Assembly: GCA_934277495.1 (NCBI GenBank)
Contig: CAKQUI010000133.1
Coordinates: forward strand, 1-5,182
Direction of reading: 5' to 3'
Length of the DNA: 5,182 bases
Origin: an uncultured Clostridia bacterium
GTDB lineage: Bacteria; Bacillota; Clostridia; Peptostreptococcales; Anaerovoracaceae
Positions 1-5,182 of this stretch are shown here, in pieces. Made by a program: the position numbers and the translations under genes. The notes under the pieces were generated by a model. That model searched no databases, was not told the DNA's origin, and saw only the letters and a list, made by a program, of their open reading frames with translations. The first letter of the stretch is position 1; each line of letters opens with the position of its first letter.

Positions 1-389
1 TCCTCTATCACTCTTATGTGCATCTGTCTCACCCGGATCAGGCCTTCCAGCATGTCGTCCTCGCCCAGCACGTTCGGTCGGTGCAGCATTCCCTTGTAAC
101 CTGTGCCCAGCGTCCTGGGCTTGTTGGTGTAGACTCTCGGTATCAGCAGCAGTCTGTCTTTTACTTTGTCCTGCAGCTTCGAAAGCCGGGAAACATAATC
201 AACGACTGCATCTTCCCGATCAGCCGAACACGGACCGATTATCATCAGCAGACGATCATCTTTGCCTGAAAGAATATCTTTCATCTGCCGCTCTCTTTCG
301 GCCTTGCACTTGTGATATTTTTCTTTTAACGGATACTGCTCTTTTATCTCCTTGGGGATAGGCAGTTTTCTTCTGAATATAACGCTCAT
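1..389 (-). CDS. aroF: 3-deoxy-7-phosphoheptulonate (DAHP) synthase, class I AroF/G/H type, N-terminal 129 residues
   Basis: This enzyme condenses phosphoenolpyruvate and erythrose 4-phosphate to DAHP, the first committed step of the shikimate pathway, in the cytoplasm. The fragment shows the class I-alpha signature. KDDRLLMIIGPCSAD (about residues 43-57) carries C54, which matches the metal-ligand cysteine of E. coli AroG. RVYTNKPRT followed by GYKG (85-100) carries R85, K90 and R92, matching the PEP-binding segment. The start at 389 is preceded by GGAG nine bases upstream, and an in-frame TAG in the leader excludes a longer protein. The gene runs off the left edge, so the rest of the TIM barrel is not seen. 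No ACT or chorismate mutase domain precedes the barrel. It has its own promoter and an adjacent palindrome. The sequence does not show which of AroF, AroG or AroH it matches, so the symbol is a family label. Confidence 0.93.
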   Translation of the reverse strand, partial: MSVIFRRKLPIPKEIKEQYPLKEKYHKCKAERERQMKDILSGKDDRLLMIIGPCSADREDAVVDYVSRLSKLQDKVKDRLLLIPRVYTNKPRTLGTGYKGMLHRPNVLGEDDMLEGLIRVRQMHIRVIE

Positions 390-411
390 TTTCTATTTTC
401 TCCATTTCAGT

Positions 412-437
412 CCAGTTAGTTACATCTAACTAACTGG
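412..437 (-). promoter_or_regulatory. Perfect inverted repeat at the aroF transcription start: probable operator or 5' leader hairpin
   Basis: Arms CCAGTTAGTTA (412-422) and TAACTAACTGG (427-437) are perfectly complementary over 11 bp and separated by only four bases. The repeat begins about one base after the predicted transcription start and ends 22 bases before the aroF start codon. This is where a repressor would block initiation or early elongation. The same sequence would put an 11-bp hairpin at the extreme 5' end of the mRNA, which could instead affect stability. It lacks the CTAG cores of the E. coli TrpR operator and does not match the TyrR box. No regulator is assigned. A terminator role is unlikely because no T-run follows. 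Confidence 0.7.
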
Positions 438-444
438 TACAAGG

Positions 445-473
445 ATAATACACCTTTTTCACGCATCTGTCAA
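445..473 (-). promoter_or_regulatory. Sigma-A promoter of the DAHP synthase gene
   Basis: On the minus strand a perfect -35 hexamer TTGACA (473-468) and a -10 hexamer TATTAT (450-445) are separated by exactly 17 bases. The predicted start of transcription is near 438, giving a leader of about 49 bases before the aroF ATG. The palindrome at 412-437 begins directly at this start. A promoter this close to consensus would be strong unless repressed. Confidence 0.85.
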
Positions 474-494
474 CAAAAAACGTCATAAAAATGC

Positions 495-536
495 AAAAAA
501 ATAACTGATTACCATATAAAATACGGTAATCAGTTA
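495..536 (-). terminator. Second intrinsic terminator on the minus strand, upstream of the aroF promoter
   Basis: A 12-bp perfect stem, TAACTGATTACC (502-513) with GGTAATCAGTTA (525-536), encloses an 11-base loop. On the minus strand it is followed at once by seven T residues (501-495). It lies about 170 bases beyond the copA terminator, with no convincing gene between. It may catch readthrough from the copper operon, or end a separate short transcript starting near 655. No T-run follows on the plus strand, so it is directional. Confidence 0.8.
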
Positions 537-706
537 CCCATGTGCTCGTCTTCTGAAGAATCGAAAATATACATGATTTCATGCCCTGAAACCCTTCAAA
601 TTCTTTTATTTTAAGATTTACTACCTGTATTCTCCAGTATAACATGATTCGATAAAATCGTATTATGTTTATCTGTATTTACTGAAACAAAAAATTTTTA
701 TACCAT
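537..706 (-). other. Gene-free interval between two minus-strand terminators; possible small transcript
   Basis: This AT-rich stretch separates the copA terminator from the terminator at 495-536. I see no gene with a ribosome binding site. A weak promoter-like pair is present on the minus strand: TTGTTT (690-685), 17 bases, then CATAAT (667-662), which would start RNA near 655. Together with the terminator this would give an untranslated RNA of about 160 nt. It contains small self-complementary elements, such as TCTTCAGAAGA and TTTCA/TGAAA around GGGCA. No T-box, riboswitch or known small RNA signature is recognised. It could simply be spacer. Confidence 0.25.
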
Positions 707-748
707 AAAAACAACCAGCTGCCGGGGGATCCCTGTACAGCTGGTTGT
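707..748 (-). terminator. Intrinsic terminator of the csoR-copA operon
   Basis: An 11-bp perfect stem, ACAACCAGCTG (711-721) with CAGCTGGTTGT (738-748), encloses a 16-base loop containing the palindrome GGGATCCC. On the minus strand the stem ends in T and continues into TTTT (710-707), with further T-rich sequence at 696-688. It starts 24 bases after the copA stop codon. The T-run is short, which may explain a second terminator further down. Confidence 0.8.
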
Positions 749-772
749 CTGCAGTTCAGATATTTATGTCTT

Positions 773-3322
773 TTATTTTACTGCTGTCACTTCGTAATCC
801 TTGGCTTCAACAGTTTCTTTAAGCACGTCGCTGCTGATATCTTCGCTGAGTTTCACTACTGCTGTGCCGTTTTCATGGCTTACGATGGCTTCTGTCACCT
901 GCGGGATGCTTTCCAGTGCTTTCTTTACTGTAGCTTCGCAGTGTCCGCACATCATGCCTTTGATCTCCATTGTCTTTTCCATAGTTTCTTTCTCCTTTTC
1001 ATGATTTATCTCTTCTACCAGGGTGGCCAGTTCCACCTGGTCCTTCAGCTTTTTATCTCTGCCGGTGTTTTTCATATCCAGCAGATTCAGTCTCAATGCG
1101 TTGGTAACCACGCAGAAACTTGAAAGGCTCATTGCAGCGGCTCCGAACATAGGATTGAGCTGCAGACCAAATACAGGTATCCATATGCCTGCTGCGAGAG
1201 GTATGCCTATCACATTGTATATGAACGCCCAGAAAAGATTCTGATATATGTTCCTGAGTGTAGCACGGCTCAGCCTTATGGCAGCCGGTACGTCTGTCAG
1301 TCTGCTCTTCATCAGCACCACGTCTGCTGCATCTATCGCTATATCTGTACCTGCACCTATGGCGATACCGATATCGGCTCTTGTCAGCGCCGGCGCATCG
1401 TTTATACCGTCGCCTACCATAGCTGTCCTGCCCTTTTCTTTCAGACGTTTTATGACATTTTCCTTGCCGTCAGGAAGTACGCCTGCGATGACTTCGTCAA
1501 CCCCTGCCTGTCTGCCTATAGCTGCAGCTGTCTTCTGGTTGTCACCTGTGAGCATCACGACTTTTATACCCATATCCTGCAGTTCTTTTATCGCCTGCGG
1601 GCTCTCATCCTTTATCACATCAGCCACTGCTATCATACCGATAAACTGGTCGTCTCTGCTGAAGAACAGCGGTGTCTTGCCGTCCCCGGCCAGGGCTTCT
1701 GCCTGTTTTTTCACGCCGTCATCCATACCTGAAGCTCCGCTTATCAGTGCAGTATTTCCGCCTTTTATCACGGCTCCGCTGCATATTCCTGTAAGGCCGT
1801 TTCCCGGAAGTGCTTTGAAATCAGTGACCTCGCTGCATGATATCCCTCTGCTTTCAGCTTCTTTTATGACAGCCTGTGCCAGCGGATGTTCGCTCATCTT
1901 TTCCAGACTGTATGCCATTTCAAGAAGTTCATTTTCTGTTATATCATCTGCAGGAACTATGTCGGTCACAACAGGCTCGCCCTTTGTGATGGTACCTGTC
2001 TTGTCCATAGCTATTATCTGCATCTTTCCTGTCTCTTCAAGGGATACCGCTGTTTTGAACATTGTCCCGTGCTTTGCACCCATGCCGTTTCCTACCATGA
2101 TGGCTACCGGAGTTGCCAGCCCCAGCGCACACGGACAGCTTATGACAAGTACAGAGATAGCTCTGGAAAGTGAAAATCCGAAGGACTGTCCTGTGAGCAT
2201 CCATACTATGAAACTTATGACGGCTATGGTTATGACTGCCGGCACGAATATCCCCGATACTTTGTCAGCGATCTTTGCGATAGGGGCTTTGGTTGCGGCC
2301 GCATCGCTGACCATCTGTATTATCTGTGATAGCGTCGTGTCTTCACCTACTCTGAGGGCCTCGCAGCGGATGAATCCCGACTGGTTCACCGTTGCAGCAG
2401 ATACTCTGTCGCCTTCCGCTTTATCGACCGGTATGCTTTCTCCTGTCAGAGCCGCTTCATTGACTGCACAGTTTCCCGAAATCACGATGCCGTCCACAGG
2501 TATGTTCTCTCCCGGACGCACGACAAAGATATCGCCTTTTTTCACCTGCTCCACAGGAACTGTGACCTCTTCACCGTCCTGTATCACCACCGCTGTATCA
2601 GGCGCCAGCTTCATGAGTCCTTTCAGCGCATCTGTCGTCTTTCCCTTGGAGTGAGCTTCCAGCATCTTCCCTACGGTTATCAGCGTCAGTATCATGGCTG
2701 CTGATTCGAAATAGAAATCGTGCATGTATCTCATGACGCCTGCCGTATCGCCTCTGACCTGAGCATCTGTCATAGCGAACAGTATGCAAAGACTGTAAAC
2801 GAAGGACGCTCCTGCTCCCAGTGCTACAAGCGTATCCATGTTCGGTGCTCTGTGCAGCAGGCTTGAAAAACCACTTATGAAAAACTTCTGGTTTATCACC
2901 ATAATGATGCCTGTAAGCAGCAGCTGTATCAGCCCCATGGCTACATGGTTGTCTGCAAGTACATCAGGTACCGGCCATCCCCACATCATATGTCCCATGG
3001 AAAGATACATCAGCACCACCAGAAAGCCTACCGATGTCCAGAGTCTCTTTTTAAGTTTAGGCGTTTCGTGATCCTGCAGCATTTCTTCACCGGGCGATGA
3101 TGTGCCGGCCTGCGATCCGCCTGAGCCTTTTTTCCTGGCACCGTATCCTGCTGCTTCAACTGCCGATATGATATCCTGAGCCGATGCACTGCCTTCAACG
3201 CCCATGGAATTCGTCAGCAGGCTGACCGAACATGATGTCACGCCTGGCACCTTGTTCACTGCCTTTTCCACTCTGGCGCTGCATGCGGCACAGCTCATCC
3301 CTGTAACTGTAAACTGTTCCAT
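773..3322 (-). CDS. copA: Copper-exporting P1B-type ATPase CopA with N- and C-terminal metal-binding domains (849 aa)
   Basis: It uses ATP to pump Cu(I) out of the cytoplasm. An HMA domain at about residues 1-62 has the metal motif GMSCAAC (C11, C14). A flexible linker leads to eight predicted membrane helices, about 93-113, 125-144, 163-184, 203-222, 353-377, 384-411, 691-714 and 719-745. Catalytic motifs are TGES (293-296), phosphorylated D440 in DKTGT, H479-P480, and GDGIND (637-642). The Cu(I) transport signature is complete: CPC (396-398), YN (702-703), and M731/S735 in the last helix. A charged linker (about 751-784) joins a second HMA domain at 785-849 with MCGHC (C792, C795), which resembles a CopZ chaperone. 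AAGGAG lies about 10 bases before the ATG. It follows csoR by 29 bases in the same operon. Silver is a possible second substrate. Confidence 0.97.
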   Translation of the reverse strand: MEQFTVTGMSCAACSARVEKAVNKVPGVTSCSVSLLTNSMGVEGSASAQDIISAVEAAGYGARKKGSGGSQAGTSSPGEEMLQDHETPKLKKRLWTSVGFLVVLMYLSMGHMMWGWPVPDVLADNHVAMGLIQLLLTGIIMVINQKFFISGFSSLLHRAPNMDTLVALGAGASFVYSLCILFAMTDAQVRGDTAGVMRYMHDFYFESAAMILTLITVGKMLEAHSKGKTTDALKGLMKLAPDTAVVIQDGEEVTVPVEQVKKGDIFVVRPGENIPVDGIVISGNCAVNEAALTGESIPVDKAEGDRVSAATVNQSGFIRCEALRVGEDTTLSQIIQMVSDAAATKAPIAKIADKVSGIFVPAVITIAVISFIVWMLTGQSFGFSLSRAISVLVISCPCALGLATPVAIMVGNGMGAKHGTMFKTAVSLEETGKMQIIAMDKTGTITKGEPVVTDIVPADDITENELLEMAYSLEKMSEHPLAQAVIKEAESRGISCSEVTDFKALPGNGLTGICSGAVIKGGNTALISGASGMDDGVKKQAEALAGDGKTPLFFSRDDQFIGMIAVADVIKDESPQAIKELQDMGIKVVMLTGDNQKTAAAIGRQAGVDEVIAGVLPDGKENVIKRLKEKGRTAMVGDGINDAPALTRADIGIAIGAGTDIAIDAADVVLMKSRLTDVPAAIRLSRATLRNIYQNLFWAFIYNVIGIPLAAGIWIPVFGLQLNPMFGAAAMSLSSFCVVTNALRLNLLDMKNTGRDKKLKDQVELATLVEEINHEKEKETMEKTMEIKGMMCGHCEATVKKALESIPQVTEAIVSHENGTAVVKLSEDISSDVLKETVEAKDYEVTAVK
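980..999 (-). promoter_or_regulatory. Candidate internal ribosome binding site and start for a free CopZ-like chaperone within copA
   Basis: Inside copA, in frame, AAAAGGAGA (999-991) places AGGAG nine bases before an ATG (982-980, residue Met781); a second Met follows at residue 785. Initiation here would give a 69-residue protein consisting only of the C-terminal HMA domain with the MCGHC motif, about the size of free CopZ proteins. The signal is as good as those of the real genes nearby. However, the bases also encode a Glu-Lys-Glu-Lys linker, which yields AAGGAG by chance fairly easily. It may be functional, a relic of a formerly separate copZ, or coincidence. Confidence 0.4.
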
Positions 3323-3351
3323 AATGCAAAATCTCCTTTAAGTCTGATCTT

Positions 3352-3675
3352 CTATTTCATTAGTTTCTTCAGCAGATCCACAAGTTCATCCACCGCTTCA
3401 TCCCTGCCGCTGCGGATATCGTCCGCCACACATGTATGTATGTGATTGGAAAGCAGCACCTTGCTGAAACTGTTCAGAGCTGCATTGACAGCAGACACCT
3501 GCACCAGTATGTCTGTACAGTATGCATCGCTGTCGATCATCTTTCTTATACCTCTGACCTGACCTTCTATGCGACTCAGACGGTTCACCAGGTCTTTGTA
3601 CTCACGCTCCGACCGTTCTTTTGTACGGTGACTGCACTGACAGCAGCAGCCGTCTTTCATATCTTTATTATCCAT
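3352..3675 (-). CDS. csoR: Copper-sensing repressor CsoR (107 aa)
   Basis: CsoR-family proteins are small all-helical DNA-binding repressors that release the operator when they bind Cu(I). The core begins with YKDLVNRLSRIEGQVRGIRK (about residues 26-45), the family's first-helix signature. The three Cu(I) ligands are C53 (AYCTD), H78 and C82 (NHIHTC), with the 25- and 4-residue spacings of B. subtilis CsoR. The N-terminus carries an extra cluster, C10, C11, C12, C14 and H16. The start at 3675 was chosen because AGGAGG (3687-3682) lies six bases upstream; the ATG one codon earlier is only three bases from it. A longer in-frame reading to 3795 would translate through both operators and the promoter, so it is rejected. 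Paired CsoR boxes upstream indicate autoregulation. Confidence 0.95.
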   Translation of the reverse strand: MDNKDMKDGCCCQCSHRTKERSEREYKDLVNRLSRIEGQVRGIRKMIDSDAYCTDILVQVSAVNAALNSFSKVLLSNHIHTCVADDIRSGRDEAVDELVDLLKKLMK

Positions 3676-3681
3676 CATATA

Positions 3682-3687
3682 CCTCCT
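3682..3687 (-). promoter_or_regulatory. csoR Shine-Dalgarno that fixes the start codon
   Basis: AGGAGG on the minus strand is followed by TATATG and then ATG. Six-base spacing favours the ATG at 3675 over the overlapping in-frame ATG at 3678, which would add only one methionine. Far-upstream starts have no comparable site. Confidence 0.8.
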
Positions 3688-3724
3688 GTTTATGAATGAT
3701 ATTGTGTCCATATATGTTTCCAGT

Positions 3725-3741
3725 ATACCCCTTGGGGGTAT
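3725..3741 (-). promoter_or_regulatory. CsoR operator, promoter-proximal copy
   Basis: ATACCCCTTGGGGGTAT is the GC-rich inverted repeat typical of CsoR boxes, close to the B. subtilis copZA operator. It lies at roughly +6 to +22 relative to the predicted start of transcription (about 3747), where bound CsoR would block early elongation or open-complex formation. It is identical to the second copy at 3759-3775. Confidence 0.88.
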
Positions 3742-3753
3742 TTTACGATTTGT

Positions 3754-3782
3754 ATTATATACCCCTTGGGGGTATTTTGCAA
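3754..3782 (-). promoter_or_regulatory. Sigma-A promoter of the csoR-copA operon
   Basis: Minus-strand TTGCAA (3782-3777) and a perfect TATAAT (3759-3754) are separated by 17 bases. The spacer is almost entirely the upstream CsoR box. Predicted transcription start is near 3747, giving a leader of about 70 bases before csoR. Confidence 0.85.
3759..3775 (-). promoter_or_regulatory. CsoR operator, copy within the -35/-10 spacer
   Basis: This is the same 17-bp box as at 3725-3741. It sits between the -35 and -10 hexamers and overlaps the first base of the -10, so CsoR binding should directly exclude RNA polymerase. The centres of the two boxes are 34 bp apart, a little over three helical turns. 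Confidence 0.9.
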
Positions 3783-3793
3783 TAGCTCTGTTC

Positions 3794-3844
3794 AAAAAAA
3801 ACTGCCTGCAGAGTACCTATGTCGCAGAGTACTCTGACAAGCAG
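3794..3844 (-). terminator. Intrinsic terminator after the pyrG/membrane-protein unit
   Basis: CAGAGTAC (3809-3816) pairs with GTACTCTG (3829-3836). An outer CTGC/GCAG pairing (3802-3805 with 3841-3844) sits across a small internal loop. On the minus strand the base of the stem runs straight into eight T residues (3801-3794). It lies 45 bases beyond the stop codon of the membrane protein and 12 bases before the csoR -35, so it separates the two transcription units. A competing small palindrome, AGAGTACTCT, occurs in the second arm. Confidence 0.75.
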
Positions 3845-3888
3845 AAAATGTCATCATATATTTTGTTTCAATATTCCAGATACTTCGG

Positions 3889-4476
3889 TCACCGCCTCCT
3901 GCCGGTCATCAGACTGTCAGCCAGGAACAGCAGATAACTTATCCCCAGAAATACGAGAAGTGTCAACAAATGGTTCATACCCATGATATCAAAATATGCT
4001 ATACGTTTTATCCCTGTGCCTGTAAGGTTTACTATATAAACAGCAACATTGAACAGCACCGGGATCACAGCCCATATCACCGGACAGTATGACGTGAACC
4101 ATCCCTTCGGGCAGAACAGCAGGTAGTCTATAAAAGCCATCACAGGAGAGATGAACCACAGCAGATACCCCGCCAGTGAAAGACCTCCCTCCGATATTCC
4201 TCCGGTGCCGAACTCGATATAGTAGTACACTATGAAAGTCAGTATCATATATATCGTTACCGCACCTCTCAGCGTACCGCGTTCATATCCGGGTCTTGCT
4301 ATGACCAGATATGCGAAATATATCAGCGCCAGCGCATTGGCCGCAAGGGCGAAATCCCCCAGCAGCACATCTGGACCCATACCCGAATCCATAAGCTTTA
4401 CAACAAGCCCTGCTCCGCATACTATTATGAATATGACTCTGAAAATCACTGCGATGGTCGCGTTCCTTATGTACAT
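3889..4476 (-). CDS. Six-helix integral membrane protein, Pr6Pr-family-like (195 aa), function unknown
   Basis: Six hydrophobic segments at about residues 6-26, 41-60, 70-88, 100-120, 131-151 and 168-187 span nearly the whole protein, and it ends in TGRRR. Several stretches match what I recall of the Pr6Pr family (six-helix membrane proteins of Gram-positive bacteria): LRGAVTIYMILTF (69-81), SPVMAFIDYLLF (110-121) followed by a KG turn, and YFDIMG (161-166). No catalytic motif is visible, and I know of no established function. It begins 31 bases after the pyrG stop, so the two are probably co-transcribed. The ATG at 4476 has AGGAGG 11 bases upstream (4493-4488) and a second AGGAG touching the ATG. 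The nearest alternative start, a GTG at codon 10, has no better site. Confidence 0.72.
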   Translation of the reverse strand: MYIRNATIAVIFRVIFIIVCGAGLVVKLMDSGMGPDVLLGDFALAANALALIYFAYLVIARPGYERGTLRGAVTIYMILTFIVYYYIEFGTGGISEGGLSLAGYLLWFISPVMAFIDYLLFCPKGWFTSYCPVIWAVIPVLFNVAVYIVNLTGTGIKRIAYFDIMGMNHLLTLLVFLGISYLLFLADSLMTGRRR

Positions 4477-4507
4477 CTCCTGTATGACCTCCTGTATCCG
4501 TCACGTA

Positions 4508-5182
4508 TTATCTGTTTCCGCCTGTTTCACAGGCAGCCTTTATGAACTCTCTGAAGAGAGGATGCGCCGTGTTAGGTCTGCTCTTGAATTCCGGATGATA
4601 CTGGACTCCCACGAAATGCGGATGATCCGGCAGTTCCACAGCCTCGACAAGCCTTCCGTCAGGCGACGTACCTGCTATCACCATGCCGCCTTCTGTGAAT
4701 CTCTCACGGTAGTCGTTGTTGAATTCGTATCTGTGTCTGTGTCTTTCCGAGATATCGAGCGTGCCGTAAGCTCTTTCCATGATGGTCCCTTCTGTTATCC
4801 TGCATGGGTATGCCCCGAGTCTCATCGTTCCGCCCTTAGGTATATCTCCGTACTGGTCAGGCATGAAGTCGATGACCTTGTTCCTGCAGTCTTCATCGAA
4901 CTCTCCGGAGTTGGCATCGCTGATCCCCAGCACGTTGCGTGCGAATTCCATCACTGCGATCTGCATACCCAGGCATATGCCAAAGTATGGCACCTTGTTT
5001 TCCCTTGCGAACCTCGCTGCGTTTATCTTGCCTTCTATACCTCTGTCTCCGAATCCTCCCGGCACCAGTATACCGGAAACATCGCCGAGAAGTTCTCTCG
5101 CAGTCTCATCTGTCACATCTTCGGCTTCGATCCATTTTATATCCACATGGCAGTTGTTCTCATATCCGCCGTGGCGCAGCGC
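4508..5182 (-). CDS. pyrG: CTP synthase, C-terminal glutaminase portion (224 residues visible)
   Basis: CTP synthase makes CTP from UTP, ATP and glutamine in the cytoplasm. The window holds the class I glutamine amidotransferase domain. The oxyanion segment [12 protein letters not shown] lies at fragment residues 37-48, and the nucleophile elbow YFGICLGMQ puts the catalytic Cys at 70. [10 protein letters not shown] carries the catalytic His and Glu at 196 and 198. [10 protein letters not shown] and [10 protein letters not shown] are CTP synthase signatures that separate it from other amidotransferases. The reading frame stays open to the window edge; the extra residues ([12 protein letters not shown] before VDIKW) match the family, so the GTG at 5146 is an internal valine, not a start. 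The N-terminal synthetase domain is outside the window. It ends in TAA at 4510-4508. Confidence 0.97.
   Translation of the reverse strand, partial: ALRHGGYENNCHVDIKWIEAEDVTDETARELLGDVSGILVPGGFGDRGIEGKINAARFARENKVPYFGICLGMQIAVMEFARNVLGISDANSGEFDEDCRNKVIDFMPDQYGDIPKGGTMRLGAYPCRITEGTIMERAYGTLDISERHRHRYEFNNDYRERFTEGGMVIAGTSPDGRLVEAVELPDHPHFVGVQYHPEFKSRPNTAHPLFREFIKAACETGGNR

Larger units (their letters stand above)
3724..3778. repeat. 21-bp direct repeat pair containing the CsoR boxes
   Basis: Positions 3724-3744 and 3758-3778 are identical over 21 bp: the 17-bp operator plus one flanking T on one side and TTT on the other. Identity extends past the palindrome itself, which suggests a local duplication of the operator segment. 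The 13 bases between copies are AT-rich and hold most of the -10 element. Confidence 0.85.

Noticed and set aside
412..437. Reading the aroF palindrome as a canonical TrpR operator
   Set aside because: It lacks the CTAG half-site cores of the known TrpR operator. The resemblance is limited to alternating AACT/AGTT bases, so no regulator was named.
390..495. T-box or other aromatic amino acid riboswitch ahead of aroF
   Set aside because: The predicted leader is only about 49 bases. No T-box consensus (GGTGG..ACCGCG) or terminator/antiterminator pair is present between promoter and start codon.
430..645. 71-codon minus-strand open frame between copA and aroF
   Set aside because: It has no ribosome binding site, runs through the terminator at 495-536 and into the aroF promoter, and shows no domain.
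1248..2654. Long plus-strand open frame (468 codons) opposite copA
   Set aside because: It lies wholly inside the coding sequence of an intact, motif-complete CopA, has no recognisable domain and reads as Ser/Ala/Ile/Pro-rich low-complexity sequence. It follows from codon bias on the real strand.
3676..3795. 40-codon N-terminal extension of csoR
   Set aside because: It would begin upstream of the -35 and translate both operators and the -10 element. AGGAGG six bases before the ATG at 3675 and the family's normal length support the shorter protein.
4283..4504. 73-codon minus-strand frame overlapping the membrane protein
   Set aside because: It is an out-of-frame shadow, Gly/His/Arg-rich without a domain, while the overlapping frame has six clear membrane helices.
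5144..5146. GTG as start of a 212-residue amidotransferase
   Set aside because: The frame stays open to the window edge and the residues before it match CTP synthase, so this is the C-terminal part of a longer gene.

Overview
The window reads as ordinary chromosomal DNA of an anaerobic Gram-positive bacterium, most likely a member of Clostridia. This rests on strong AGGAGG-type ribosome binding sites, consensus sigma-A promoters, a csoR-copA copper operon with a CopZ-like domain fused to the ATPase, a Pr6Pr-like membrane protein, and frequent ATA isoleucine codons. The taxon is inferred from style and family resemblance, not from a marker gene. Every supported gene lies on the minus strand, so transcription runs from high to low coordinates.

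Layout in the direction of transcription: (1) 5182-4508 is the C-terminal part of CTP synthase (pyrG), whose N-terminus lies outside the window. (2) 4476-3889 is a six-helix membrane protein resembling the Pr6Pr family, probably co-transcribed with pyrG and followed by an intrinsic terminator at 3844-3794. (3) 3782-3725 is the copper-operon promoter. It has two identical CsoR-type operators, one filling the -35/-10 spacer and one just after the predicted start of transcription. (4) 3675-3352 is csoR and 3322-773 is copA, 29 bases apart, ending at a terminator at 748-707. (5) 706-537 is a gene-free stretch followed by a second minus-strand terminator at 536-495. (6) 473-445 is a near-consensus promoter with an 11-bp perfect inverted repeat directly after it (437-412). 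It drives a class I DAHP synthase gene that starts at 389 and runs off the left edge.

The copper module forms a closed circuit. CsoR represses its own operon through the paired boxes, Cu(I) binding releases it, and CopA exports Cu(I) from the cytoplasm. CopA carries a metal-binding domain at each end. The C-terminal one looks like a complete CopZ chaperone, and a good in-frame Shine-Dalgarno and ATG sit just before it, so the operon might also make a free chaperone of about 69 residues by internal initiation. This is inference.

I see no mobile element, CRISPR array, tRNA, rRNA or clearly new system. The observations most worth checking are the internal start in copA, the unidentified operator at the DAHP synthase promoter, and the terminator-bounded interval between the copper and aromatic transcription units.
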